NCBI GenBank assembly: GCA_016219965.1
Contig: JACRJM010000003.1
Location: 186,001-250,000, forward strand
Source: Candidatus Schekmanbacteria bacterium
Lineage (GTDB): Bacteria > Schekmanbacteria > GWA2-38-11 > J061
Direction of reading: 5' to 3'
Length of the DNA stretch: 64,000 nucleotides
Every line of letters begins with the position of its first letter. The first letter of the stretch is position 1. Under the pieces are notes generated by a model, which was not told where the DNA came from, ran no database searches, and saw only the letters and a program-made list of their open reading frames with translations. The position numbers and the translations under genes are program-made. Of this stretch, positions 8,746 to 17,655 are shown piece by piece.

Positions 8746-10908
8746 TCAAGTTGTAATTCTTTCCTTTAACAGCGTATATCGTTCCTGCACACGATTGTTG
8801 CTGATTGCCATGCCGATGGCTTTCTTGGTACCGACCATTATCACAAGCTGTTTTCCCCGTGTCACTGCCGTATAGATGAGATTTCTCTGGAGAAGGAAAT
8901 AATGCTGGACAAGGATAGGTACTATCACCGCCTTATATTCCGAACCCTGCGATTTATGAATTGATATGGCATAGGCAAGGGCAAGCTCGTCAAGCTCGGA
9001 AAAATCATAATGCACATATGATGAATCAAAATCAACGACTACAGTCTGCTCCTCAAAATCAATCGATGTTATCCTTCCCATATCGCCGTTGAAAACATCC
9101 TTCTCGTAGTTGTTCTTTATCTGCATCACCTTGTCGTTTACCCTGAAAATGCGGCTTCCCCTTACAAGCTCCTGCTTCTGGGGGTTAAGAATATTCTGAA
9201 GCACGCTGTTTAAATTCATGGCTCCGACAGTTCCCTTGTGCATCGGGGTGAGCACCTGTATATCTGTAAACGGGTTAAACCCGAATTTATCAGGAATCTG
9301 TTTACAGTAAAGGTTTTCTATGATTTTTAAAACCTTATCCGGCTCCTCTTCCTGAAAGAAATAGAAATCCCCTCTCCTTGACTGCTCAAACTTAGGAATA
9401 AATGGAAACTCTCCGCTGTTTATCCTGTGTGCATTGGTTATGATGTTGCTGTTTCCCTCCTGCCTGAAAATCTTTTCAAGCCTTACGACGGGAATCCTTT
9501 TCGATTCAATCAGGTCGCGAAGCAGATTGCCGGGTCCAACAGAAGGAAGCTGGTAGATGTCTCCCACCATAAGGAGCCTCATATTTTGAGGCAAAGCCTC
9601 TAAAAACTCGCTGAAAAGTGGGATGTCGATCATTGATGCCTCGTCTAAGATTATAATGTCTGCCTTCAACTGAGAACCGCCGTTCTTTTGAAATCCTCCG
9701 AGATTGGGATTGTACTCAAGCAAGCGGTGGATCGTCTTTGCCTCCATCCCTGTCACCTCAGAGAGCCTTTTTGCAGCCCTTCCGGTAGGCGCAGCAAGGA
9801 GCGCCTTCAACTGTCTTCTTTTGCAGAGCCTTGTAATGAATTTAAGGATAGTGGTCTTTCCTGTTCCGGGTCCGCCTGTGATTATCGCAAGACGGTTTTT
9901 AAGCGCGCAGTTTATTGCCTCCTTCTGCTCATGTGCGAGCCTTATCTTAAGGACCGTCTCCATCTCAGCAAGCTCAAGCTCGATTGACTCCGCAGGTAAA
10001 AGCGTGCCATCCAGGCAGACAGAAGAAATATAATCTGCGATCTTCTGCTCTGCTTCATACATACTTCTAAGATATATAAGAGAGCGGCGGTCAGGCGATA
10101 TATTTTCCTCGCGTATGGCGAGACCTTCAAGGATAAGCGACTGTAAAGCCCCGGAAATCACTTCTTTTTCCTCATGCTCAAGGAGCTTTACACATTCATC
10201 TATAAGCAGATCTTCCGGATAGCACACATGGCCGTCTTCTAAAATGGCTCCAAGCTGATAGAGAAGCGCAGCCTTTGCACGCTCAGGAGAGCTCTTGTCA
10301 AACCCGCTTGCAAGGGCAATCTTATCCGCAGTCTTGAATCCGATTCCAATTATGTCGTATGCAAGGCGGTAGGGATTCTCCTTTAATATGGGAATACATC
10401 CGCTCCCGTAAGTCTTGTATATCCTCGATGCATAGGCAGGACTTATCCCGAAGGATTGAAGGAAAATCATTACATCTCTTATCCCCTTCTGCTCAGACCA
10501 GGATTTTGTAATGACAGCAAGTTTTTTCTCGCCTATGCCTTCGATATCTTTTAAAAGCTGGGGGGAATTGTCGAGGACATCTATCACCTTGTCACCGTAG
10601 GCATCAACAAGGCGTTTTGCAAGGACAGGCCCAACTCCTTTTATCAATCCTGAGGCAAGGTACTTCTCTATGCCGCTCCTTGTCTTGGGGAAGACCCACT
10701 TGTATAAATCAACCCTGAACTGTTCGCCGAATTTCTTATGTGTTATCCATTCCCCTTCAAGACGGAGCGTCTCGCCGGCACTTATCCCCTGCATATTACC
10801 AACAGCGGTCACGCCTGACTTGTCGTCAACGAGGATTTTGAGAACAGTGTAGCCGTTCTCCTCATTGTTGTAGATTATGCGGTCAATCATTCCCTGTATT
10901 ACAGCCAT
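8746..10908 (-). CDS. recD2: RecD2-type DNA helicase
   Basis: A 720-residue SF1B 5'-to-3' helicase of the RecD2/TraA type, which works without RecBC. The N-terminal OB-like region (1-90) and helix-hairpin-helix repeats (LIKGVGPVLAKRL, EGIGEKKLAVI) precede the motor, with Walker A GGPGTGKTT (catalytic K351), motif Ia GRAAKRL, Walker B ILDEASMID and, near the end, motif VI YTAVTRGKQL. The C-terminal UvrD-like segment with YAISIHKSQGSEY is present. Roles in replication-fork maintenance and mismatch tolerance are known for the family. It stands alone on the minus strand. Confidence 0.95.
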   Translation of the reverse strand: MAVIQGMIDRIIYNNEENGYTVLKILVDDKSGVTAVGNMQGISAGETLRLEGEWITHKKFGEQFRVDLYKWVFPKTRSGIEKYLASGLIKGVGPVLAKRLVDAYGDKVIDVLDNSPQLLKDIEGIGEKKLAVITKSWSEQKGIRDVMIFLQSFGISPAYASRIYKTYGSGCIPILKENPYRLAYDIIGIGFKTADKIALASGFDKSSPERAKAALLYQLGAILEDGHVCYPEDLLIDECVKLLEHEEKEVISGALQSLILEGLAIREENISPDRRSLIYLRSMYEAEQKIADYISSVCLDGTLLPAESIELELAEMETVLKIRLAHEQKEAINCALKNRLAIITGGPGTGKTTILKFITRLCKRRQLKALLAAPTGRAAKRLSEVTGMEAKTIHRLLEYNPNLGGFQKNGGSQLKADIIILDEASMIDIPLFSEFLEALPQNMRLLMVGDIYQLPSVGPGNLLRDLIESKRIPVVRLEKIFRQEGNSNIITNAHRINSGEFPFIPKFEQSRRGDFYFFQEEEPDKVLKIIENLYCKQIPDKFGFNPFTDIQVLTPMHKGTVGAMNLNSVLQNILNPQKQELVRGSRIFRVNDKVMQIKNNYEKDVFNGDMGRITSIDFEEQTVVVDFDSSYVHYDFSELDELALAYAISIHKSQGSEYKAVIVPILVQHYFLLQRNLIYTAVTRGKQLVIMVGTKKAIGMAISNNRVQERYTLLKERITT

Positions 10909-11100
10909 AGTGCTGCTAATGTATTTTATATGTTAGCTTGATGTCAAACAGTTTAGCTTTCAGATATCTGTTTATTCGTAGTTTTTTAATGGAAATACCG
11001 GATGGTTTTTGTTAAAAAGATTATAATCTTAAAATTAGATTTAAGTTCAGTGCGTTGGTTTACATTTATTAAAAAATTGATTTTTTATAACAACAGATAA

Positions 11101-11361
11101 ATGGCAAAAAATATATTAAATATAGTTCTGTCTGGACTTTGTGATAAGAATATTAGATTTGAAGAGTTAAAGAAGCTGATTTTGAGTTTTAGTTTTGACT
11201 GTCGTGTTAGAGGAGACCATCATATATTCTCAAAGAGCGGCATTGCTGAAATTATTAATCTTCAGCCACTCCGTGATGGTAAAGCAAAACCATATCAGGT
11301 TAAACAGGTGAGAAATATTATCCTGAGATATAAACTCCATAAGGAGGATAAAAATGTATAA
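11101..11361 (+). CDS. hicA: HicA-family mRNA interferase toxin
   Basis: An 86-residue protein with the dsRBD-like HicA fold. It has a helix (FEELKKLILSFSF), then RGDHHIFSK, which carries the His expected of the catalytic site, and QPLRDGKAKPYQVKQVRNII, the usual C-terminal block. HicA cleaves mRNA when not held by HicB. The gene overlaps hicB by eight bases, the standard toxin-then-antitoxin order. The 190 bases upstream are AT-rich and probably hold its promoter. No clear ribosome-binding site is seen before the ATG. Confidence 0.9.
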   Translation: MAKNILNIVLSGLCDKNIRFEELKKLILSFSFDCRVRGDHHIFSKSGIAEIINLQPLRDGKAKPYQVKQVRNIILRYKLHKEDKNV

Positions 11362-11563
11362 ATATGAAGTGATTGTTTACTGGAGCAATGAAGATAAAGC
11401 ATACATAGCTGAAGTGCCGGAACTGCCAGGATGCATGGCAGATGGTACAACCTATGAAGATGCCATCCGGAATGCGCAAGTAGTTATTTCCGAGTGGATA
11501 GAAACTTCAAAAAGACTAAAAAGAGAAATACCTAAACCAAAAGGCAAGCTGGCATACGCGTAA
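11354..11563 (+). CDS. hicB: HicB-family antitoxin
   Basis: A 69-residue HicB protein: a partial RNase H-like fold with YIAEVPELPGCMADGTTYEDA, then a helix IRNAQVVISEWIETSKRL. It lacks a C-terminal DNA-binding domain, so any autoregulation would need a partner. GGAG lies just before the ATG, inside the end of hicA. It neutralises the adjacent HicA by binding. The pair sits between recD2 and lptG as a small insertion in otherwise housekeeping DNA. Confidence 0.92.
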   Translation: MYKYEVIVYWSNEDKAYIAEVPELPGCMADGTTYEDAIRNAQVVISEWIETSKRLKREIPKPKGKLAYA

Positions 11564-11617
11564 TCTAAAGGAAGGGACTGACTCCTGGTAAAAAATTGAT
11601 GAGCCGGAAAAAATATT

Positions 11618-12727
11618 ATGAAGATACTTGACCGATATGTTTTAAAGGAATTTTTGAGGTACCTTTTTCTGACACTTTGCATCTTTGTCGCCATCTATCT
11701 TATTGCTGACCTATTTGAAAGGGTAGATGAGATCATAGAGCACAAGGTATCGCTGATGGTTGCTGTAAAATACTTTATCTACAAATCCCCGCTTATGTTC
11801 TTTAATGTCTTCCCCTTTGCCATGCTCTTTGCTTCGCTTCTTACGGTAAGACAGTTTGTCGGGAATAATGAGCTTATTGCAGTTTGCGCAAGCTCAGTTT
11901 CTCCCTACAGGTTCTTTTTTCCTGTTGTTATGTGCGGAGTGTTTTTTTCGGTCACTATATTCCTTGCCAACGAGGTAGTTCTTCCCTACACAAACGGGGT
12001 CGTCGAGAACCTTGAGTACGAGATAAAAGGTAAAGTCAACCCCATATACCGTCCCTCAAGCAACAAGGTTCAGGAGATATGGTACCGCGGGGCAGGAAAT
12101 ACCTTCTACAATATGGACATGCTCATAAAATCTTCAGAAGAATTGAGGAAGGTCACAATCTATAAGATAGATAATGATTTTGCCCTGAAAGAAAGGGTTG
12201 ATGCCGAGAAGGCAAAGTATCGAGATGGCAAGTGGACATTAATAAACGGCATGGAACTTAAATTTAAAAAAGATAACTGGGACATTAAGGAAACTTTTAC
12301 CAAACGACCCGGGGACATCAAAGAGAAATTTGAAGATTTCCTCAAGGTTGAGAAAAAATCCGAATCAATGTCATTCTTTGAGCTTCAAAGTTATCTGGCA
12401 CGCATAAAGAACACAGGGATCGCTCCCCAGCAGTATGTAAAGTATCTTGTGGATCTTCACAGCAAGATTTCCGTTCCTGCGTCAGCAGTGGTAATGACTA
12501 TACTTGGAATACCCTTTGCACTAAGGAGCAGAAGGTTCAAGGGTGCAATGTCAGGAATAGCTTTAAGCATTGCCATCGGATTTTCTTACTGGATAATCTT
12601 CTATATGCTCATATCTATGGGGCATGGCGGGAAGATCCCTGCCATAATCGCAGCTTATGGCGCTGTAGCAATATTTGGCGCCGCGGGATTTTATCTGTTC
12701 TCAGATCTTAACAGGAAGATCATCTGA
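11618..12727 (+). CDS. lptG: LPS export permease LptF/LptG family
   Basis: A 369-residue inner-membrane permease of the YjgP/YjgQ family, which with LptB extracts LPS from the inner membrane and passes it to LptC/A. It starts MKILDRYVLKEF as the family does, with membrane segments at about 12-32, 55-80 and 98-120, a periplasmic jellyroll domain (about 125-270), and three more segments in the last 90 residues. The PASAVVMTILGIPFALRSRR block before the fifth segment is diagnostic. Whether it is LptF or LptG is less certain; only one copy is in the window. Confidence 0.9.
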   Translation: MKILDRYVLKEFLRYLFLTLCIFVAIYLIADLFERVDEIIEHKVSLMVAVKYFIYKSPLMFFNVFPFAMLFASLLTVRQFVGNNELIAVCASSVSPYRFFFPVVMCGVFFSVTIFLANEVVLPYTNGVVENLEYEIKGKVNPIYRPSSNKVQEIWYRGAGNTFYNMDMLIKSSEELRKVTIYKIDNDFALKERVDAEKAKYRDGKWTLINGMELKFKKDNWDIKETFTKRPGDIKEKFEDFLKVEKKSESMSFFELQSYLARIKNTGIAPQQYVKYLVDLHSKISVPASAVVMTILGIPFALRSRRFKGAMSGIALSIAIGFSYWIIFYMLISMGHGGKIPAIIAAYGAVAIFGAAGFYLFSDLNRKII

Positions 12728-12757
12728 TACATCCCTACCCCTGCTTTTATATTTATT

Positions 12758-12799
12758 ACGCTGAGGCAGTTTAGCGCAGAGTGCGAATTGCTTCAGCGT
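12758..12799. terminator. Possible hairpin between convergent genes
   Basis: ACGCTGAGGCA at 12758-12768 pairs with TGCTTCAGCGT at 12789-12799 with one mismatch, leaving a 20-base loop. It lies between the converging ends of lptG and the gamma-carbonic anhydrase gene. There is no strong T tract, so its action as a terminator is uncertain. Confidence 0.4.
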
Positions 12800-13302
12800 T
12801 AACGGTAAGCCCTGCAAAGCTCTATATAATTCACTGCCGACTGCAAAATCCCTTCAATCTCTTCTTGTGCAAGTTTCCTTTTTGGCTTTGCCGGTATTCC
12901 CATAGCAAGGGTTCCCGGCTCGATTACGGCATGTTCCGGAACAACAGCGCCTGCGCCTATTATACAGCCATCACCTATCTTAGCATCGTCTAATATTACG
13001 GCACCCATCCCGATGAGACAGGAGTTTCCTATTTTACAGCCGTGCAATATTGCGCCATGCCCAACTGTGACATCATCTCCGATTATCAAAGGATATTTGT
13101 CGGTTGTCACATGAAGCATTGAGCCGTCCTGTATGTTGGTGCGCTTGCCAATCCTTATGAAATTGACATCTCCCCGAGCCACGGTCTTATACCAGAGGCT
13201 TGAAAGCTCATCGACTATGACATCTCCTATTATATCTGCCGACTCTGCTATGAATGCGTTCGGGGCGATTTGCGGTTCAATGTTTTTGTATTTTATTATC
13301 AT
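12799..13302 (-). CDS. Gamma-carbonic anhydrase-like hexapeptide protein
   Basis: A 167-residue left-handed beta-helix protein of the YrdA/PaaY/CaiE type. Hexapeptide repeats run through about 10-140, with the family blocks ARGDVNFIRIGKRTNIQDG, DDVTVGHGAILHGC and IGMGAVILDDAKIGDG. The His residues that bind zinc at trimer interfaces are visible (VTVGHGAILHGC and MLHVTT). The family includes carbonic anhydrases and acyltransferase-like proteins, so the reaction is not certain. AGGAG precedes the ATG. Its start overlaps the end of the siroheme gene by 26 bases. Confidence 0.87.
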   Translation of the reverse strand: MIIKYKNIEPQIAPNAFIAESADIIGDVIVDELSSLWYKTVARGDVNFIRIGKRTNIQDGSMLHVTTDKYPLIIGDDVTVGHGAILHGCKIGNSCLIGMGAVILDDAKIGDGCIIGAGAVVPEHAVIEPGTLAMGIPAKPKRKLAQEEIEGILQSAVNYIELCRAYR

Positions 13303-13948
13303 TGTTAAAACCAGCTCCTATTTTATTAAGGAATTTATTTATTTCCTGTAAGCTTTCTTTCCTTCGAATCATTTCAAGCAAAACCCCGTCTGAGACTTTA
13401 TTGAAGATTCTTTTCTTTGCAGATTGCGGGAGATTGTTTTTTATTGCCTCCTCTCTCACCTTTGAAAGAATCTTTGCGTAAAGTGTGTACTCCCTTCCAA
13501 TTTCCTTTTCAATATACTTTCTCATTGCCTTTGCAAGGAACGGCGCGTTCCCATCTGTTGATATTGCAATGGATAATGTGCCACGCCTGACTATTGATGG
13601 AAGGGTAAAATCGCAAAGTGAGGGCTTGTCCGCGACATTCACGATTATGCCGGCTTTACGGGCATCAGCGGCTACTTTTTTATTTATGCTTTCATCGTCT
13701 GTCGCAGCCATTACAACAAAAGCTCGTTTTAAATCAGTCCCTCTGTAATTTCTCGCAAGAACCTTTATTTCTCCTTTTTGAGCAAGCCTTAAAAGCGAGG
13801 GCAAAATTTCTCTTCCTATCAGTTTCACATTGGCGCCGCATCTTAAAAGCCCTCTTACTTTTCTTTCAGCAACCTTTCCCCCTCCTATGACCACACATAG
13901 CTTGCCGCTTAGGTTGAGATTTGCCGGGTATAGAAATTTTTTTGTCAT
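13277..13948 (-). CDS. Precorrin-2 dehydrogenase / siroheme synthase (Met8p/CysG-N type)
   Basis: A 223-residue protein matching the N-terminal half of CysG: an NAD-binding Rossmann fold (CVVIGGGKVAERKVRGLL), the VNVADKPSLCDFTLPSIV dimerisation and catalytic stretch, and GTLSIAISTDGNAPFLAK. It oxidises precorrin-2 to sirohydrochlorin and may insert iron to give siroheme. The stand-alone length without a methyltransferase half is normal. It follows hemL with an ATGA overlap, so the three genes hemL, this gene and the hexapeptide gene form one operon for tetrapyrrole supply. Confidence 0.92.
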   Translation of the reverse strand: MTKKFLYPANLNLSGKLCVVIGGGKVAERKVRGLLRCGANVKLIGREILPSLLRLAQKGEIKVLARNYRGTDLKRAFVVMAATDDESINKKVAADARKAGIIVNVADKPSLCDFTLPSIVRRGTLSIAISTDGNAPFLAKAMRKYIEKEIGREYTLYAKILSKVREEAIKNNLPQSAKKRIFNKVSDGVLLEMIRRKESLQEINKFLNKIGAGFNNDNKIQKH

Positions 13949-15240
13949 ATCCTTGAGAGTTTAGTAAATGACTTCTCCGCAGCATCTAAAGTTTTTCGAA
14001 GTTGCGCATCACTATGCGCAGAGGATATGAAATTCGCCTCAAACTGCGATGGCGGGATATAGACCCCTTCGCAAAGCATGAGGTTGAAGTAACGGGCATA
14101 AAGAGAAGTATCAGAACTTTGCGCATCGGTGAAATTCTTAACCTCATCGCGATTAGTAAAAAAAACAGTGAACATGGAGCCAGCCCTGTTTATCACTACA
14201 TTTATTCTGTTTTTCGAAGCTATATTTTTAAGCTCTTTGCAGAGCTTCTCTGCTTTTGAATCAAGCCTTCTGTAAAATCCTTCCTTTAAAATTTCTTTTA
14301 TGGTCGCAATGCCGCAGGCGCAGGAAACGGGATTTCCCGACAATGTCCCTGCCTGATATACATCCCCTACCGGAGAAACCTTATCCATTATCTTAGCTTT
14401 CCCTCCATAAGCTCCAACCGGCATCCCGCCTCCAATAATTTTTCCGAGGCATGTAAGGTCAGGCTTTATCCGGTAAAGCGCCTGTGCTCCTCCAGCTCCG
14501 AGCCTGAATCCTGTAATCACCTCATCGAATACAAGGAGTGAACCGTATTTTTCTGTGATACTGCGAAGAGAAGATAGAAAATCTTTTTCCGGCAGCACTA
14601 CTCCCATGTTTCCTGCCACAGGCTCAACAATTACACAGGCAATGTCTTGGCCGTATCTGGCAAATAGTTTTTTAACAGCTTCAATGTCATTGTATGGCGC
14701 AATAAGAGTATCTTTAATTATGTCGTGAGGAACGCCCGCAGAGGAACTCACAGAGAATGTGGCAAGCCCTGAGCCTGCACTTACAAGAAGAGGATCCCAG
14801 TGTCCATGATATGAGCCTTCAAATTTGATTATTTTATTTCTTCCTGTATATCCTCTTGCAAGACGGATTGCGCTCATCACAGCCTCGGTGCCGGAATTTA
14901 CAAGCCTCACTTTTTCAATCGATGGGATCTGTTTTACGATAAGCTCGCAAAGCTTAAGCCCTGCCTCAGTGGGAGCGCCGAAGCTTGTTCCATTATGAAG
15001 CGCTTTTTCTGTTGCAGAGATTACCTTTGGATGAGCATGACCAACTATAAGCGGTCCCCATGAGCAGACATAATCAATGTAACTGTTCCCGTCAGCATCA
15101 AAGACTGCCGCGCCTTCCCCTCTTTCTATGAAAATAGGCGTGCCGCCCACAGCTTTCCATGCACGCACCGGACTGTTGACGCCGCCGGGGATGATTTCTA
15201 GCGCATGTTTAAAAAGATTTTTTGAATAAGTTTTCTTCAT
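13945..15240 (-). CDS. hemL: Glutamate-1-semialdehyde 2,1-aminomutase
   Basis: HemL makes 5-aminolevulinate from glutamate-1-semialdehyde in the C5 haem pathway, using PLP. The 431-residue product is full length. It shows the N-terminal PGGVNSPVRAWKAVGG, the VNSGTEAVMSAIRLARGYTG cofactor loop, DEVITGFRLG and the PLP lysine K267 in CLGKIIGGG. It is first in a minus-strand operon and is divergent from the MFS gene, with an 86-base shared upstream region. Confidence 0.97.
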   Translation of the reverse strand: MKKTYSKNLFKHALEIIPGGVNSPVRAWKAVGGTPIFIERGEGAAVFDADGNSYIDYVCSWGPLIVGHAHPKVISATEKALHNGTSFGAPTEAGLKLCELIVKQIPSIEKVRLVNSGTEAVMSAIRLARGYTGRNKIIKFEGSYHGHWDPLLVSAGSGLATFSVSSSAGVPHDIIKDTLIAPYNDIEAVKKLFARYGQDIACVIVEPVAGNMGVVLPEKDFLSSLRSITEKYGSLLVFDEVITGFRLGAGGAQALYRIKPDLTCLGKIIGGGMPVGAYGGKAKIMDKVSPVGDVYQAGTLSGNPVSCACGIATIKEILKEGFYRRLDSKAEKLCKELKNIASKNRINVVINRAGSMFTVFFTNRDEVKNFTDAQSSDTSLYARYFNLMLCEGVYIPPSQFEANFISSAHSDAQLRKTLDAAEKSFTKLSRI

Positions 15241-15326
15241 TGTTGCCTATGTTAAAATATGTGTTATTACTTATTGGAAAACTTATAACTGTATCAAAGC
15301 CATTAATCAATATTGGTATTTGAAGC

Positions 15327-16475
15327 ATGGGTAATTCACGAAAAATCCTAATAGTTTTCGCTATAGCGTCATTTTTAAATGACCTTGGCTCGGACATGAT
15401 CCAGCCCCTCTGGCCTCTTTATGTAAGAGAGGTTATGGGAGCAAGCATGGTTGTGCTCGGTTTCATTGATGGACTTGGCAACGCCATTGTCTCAATCTCA
15501 CAGGCGGTTTCAGGATATCTTTCAGATAAAATGAAGCGGAGGAAGATTTTCATCTGGGTTGGCTATCTGATGGGAGGAACTTCAAGGCTTGGCTATTCCA
15601 TTGCCCCCACATGGCATTGGCTCATTCCCTTCAAATGTTTAGACAGGGCAGGAAAAATGAGAGGAGCACCCCGCGATGCCATGATTGCCGATGAATCAAC
15701 CAATGAGACAAGAGGAAAAAATTTCGGAATATTGAGAGCAATGGACAATGCAGGAGCTCTTTGCGGTGTGATATTGGGAATCCTGCTGATAGAGAGCATA
15801 GGTTACAGGTCCCTTTTCATTCTTGCCGCCATTCCATCAATATTAGGAGCCATTCTTATAATTCTTTTTATAAAGGAACAGCGGAAGGGGACGGATGGGA
15901 AGGAGTTCTCATTAAAGAACATTAATAAAAATTTCAGGCTATTTCTTATTGCGAGCTCTATCTTCGGGCTTGGAAACTTCAGCTATTCTTTTCTTCTTAT
16001 TGCCGCAAGGGGCGCAGGTTTTAAGACTACATCCATTCCTGTTCTATATCTCATCTACACTTTCATTGCAGCTTTGATGTCCCTCCCCTTTGGAAAACTT
16101 GCTGATAGTTTAGGGAGGAAAAAGACGCTTCTAATCTCATTCATATTCTTCATGCTCATGTGCCTTGGGTTTTCAGTGATAGATTCAAATCCTGTGCTTG
16201 TAATAACGCTTTTTGTCCTCTATGGTCTTCACCTTGCAGCAATAGAGCCTGCACAGAAGGCATTAGCTTCAGAGATTGTCCCGCAGGCAATGCGGGGGAC
16301 AGCGCTTGGCACACTCCAGATGGCAACAGGGATCCTGACCCTGCCGTCTTCGATAATCGCAGGATTCCTCTGGGAAAAATCAGGGAATATCTATCCATTT
16401 ATTTTCTCTTTCCTCCTCACCGCCGTGGCCTCGGTGTTACTCATGTTTGTGAAGGAGGAAAAGCAATCTTTATAA
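15327..16475 (+). CDS. MFS transporter
   Basis: A 382-residue major facilitator protein with about 12 membrane helices. The loop between helices 2 and 3 reads SGYLSDKMKRRK (the MFS motif A), and its counterpart in the second half is FGKLADSLGRKK. The protein resembles sugar-phosphate or drug-efflux-like MFS members that carry DRAGKMRGAPRDAMIAD after helix 4. The substrate cannot be read from the sequence. It is divergent from hemL and followed at 81 bases by a WYL regulator, which may control it. Confidence 0.88.
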   Translation: MGNSRKILIVFAIASFLNDLGSDMIQPLWPLYVREVMGASMVVLGFIDGLGNAIVSISQAVSGYLSDKMKRRKIFIWVGYLMGGTSRLGYSIAPTWHWLIPFKCLDRAGKMRGAPRDAMIADESTNETRGKNFGILRAMDNAGALCGVILGILLIESIGYRSLFILAAIPSILGAILIILFIKEQRKGTDGKEFSLKNINKNFRLFLIASSIFGLGNFSYSFLLIAARGAGFKTTSIPVLYLIYTFIAALMSLPFGKLADSLGRKKTLLISFIFFMLMCLGFSVIDSNPVLVITLFVLYGLHLAAIEPAQKALASEIVPQAMRGTALGTLQMATGILTLPSSIIAGFLWEKSGNIYPFIFSFLLTAVASVLLMFVKEEKQSL

Positions 16476-16556
16476 TCTATTTGACTGGAGCAATAAAAAA
16501 ACATTGCTTCAACATAGCAAGGTTAATTATTATATAAAAAATAACTTATCTCCCAA

Positions 16557-17555
16557 ATGCCAGCTAAAAAATTCAGCCATCTGAAGAAAAAAGAAACAAA
16601 GAACTATATCTCCCAGAAGATTACGAGCATACTCAAGATACTGAGCATGATTGACATGGGGAAAAAGGTCACTGCCCGAAGCCTTGCCGAAGAATTCGAA
16701 TGCTCTGAAAAAACAATCTACCGCTACATTAAAACAATAATCGAAGCGGATTTTCCCATATATTTTGACAAGGAAGCAGGTTCTTATGTTTTCCAGGAGG
16801 ATTTTTCCCTTAAACAATTTGTGCTGAGCCCTGAAGACCTTTCTGATTTTATTGTTTTGAAGGATCTCGTTAACAGTCTGGGGCTTCCGGCAGATTCAGC
16901 CATAAAAAAGATATTTGATAAGATCACCGCCGCCGTAAAGGGTGCTCATGACGGAAAGAAGTCTTCCATAGTAATAGATCTTGGCGAAAAGCCGGCTTCT
17001 CCGGTTATAGACAAAGCACTCAGCATAATAAACGAGGCTATAAAGAAAAGGGTAAAAGTCCGGATGAAATATTTTACTTTGGGAAGAAAGAAACTGACGG
17101 AAAGAGAAGTCTCTCCCTATGGGCTCATATTCCATGAGGGTTTCTGGTATCTTATTGGGAAATGTAGTTTGCATTATGAAATCCGCACCTTTGCATGCGA
17201 CCAGATAAGGGAAATAGAACTAACTGACGAGCGTTTTGGATACCCTTCTGATTTTAGTCTTCAAAAATTCATGTCCCAAAGCTTCGGAATTATAACAGGC
17301 GAGGAGCCGATTGATGTTGCTATAAGATTCAGCTCTACAGTTGCCGCTCAGGTATTAAGAAAAAAATGGCATTCATCGCAGAAAGAAGAAAAACTTCCTG
17401 ACGGAAATGTCATCCTCAGGTTTCAGGTTTCCGGTATAAAAGAGATAAAGAACTGGATAAATTCCTGGCTTCCTCATTGCGAAGTTTTAGAACCTACCGA
17501 GCTTCGCGAAGACATAAAAGAAGAATTAAAACAAGCAGCTAAGCTCTACAAATAA
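16557..17555 (+). CDS. WYL-domain transcriptional regulator
   Basis: A 332-residue regulator with an HTH_11-type DNA-binding domain (about 20-85, ARSLAEEFECSEKTIYRYIKTI) and a WYL ligand-binding domain (about 160-245, including SPYGLIFHEGFWYLIG and the Arg-rich region around IRTFACDQIREIEL). A WCX C-terminal extension follows (about 255-332). WYL proteins often respond to nucleic acid or nucleotide ligands and often sit at the edges of defence loci. Here it directly precedes the nuclease/ArdC module, which supports a role in that island. Confidence 0.9.
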   Translation: MPAKKFSHLKKKETKNYISQKITSILKILSMIDMGKKVTARSLAEEFECSEKTIYRYIKTIIEADFPIYFDKEAGSYVFQEDFSLKQFVLSPEDLSDFIVLKDLVNSLGLPADSAIKKIFDKITAAVKGAHDGKKSSIVIDLGEKPASPVIDKALSIINEAIKKRVKVRMKYFTLGRKKLTEREVSPYGLIFHEGFWYLIGKCSLHYEIRTFACDQIREIELTDERFGYPSDFSLQKFMSQSFGIITGEEPIDVAIRFSSTVAAQVLRKKWHSSQKEEKLPDGNVILRFQVSGIKEIKNWINSWLPHCEVLEPTELREDIKEELKQAAKLYK

Positions 17556-17655
17556 AATATTTTCCACCCGGACACCCCCCTGTCTGTAATCCCTTTTATA
17601 TTGGATTCAGAAATGGAGATAAAAAGTAAATGAAAATTTTAAGGAGGCAATTTCC

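Noticed and set aside
16490-16530. Possible terminator after the 15327 MFS gene (AGCAAT/ATTGCT hairpin)
   Set aside because: Only a six-base stem with a bulge and weak flanks; not strong enough to list.
17568-17586. GACA-CCCCCC-TGTC inverted repeat before the nuclease gene as a WYL operator
   Set aside because: Four-base arms are too short to separate from chance without comparative data.
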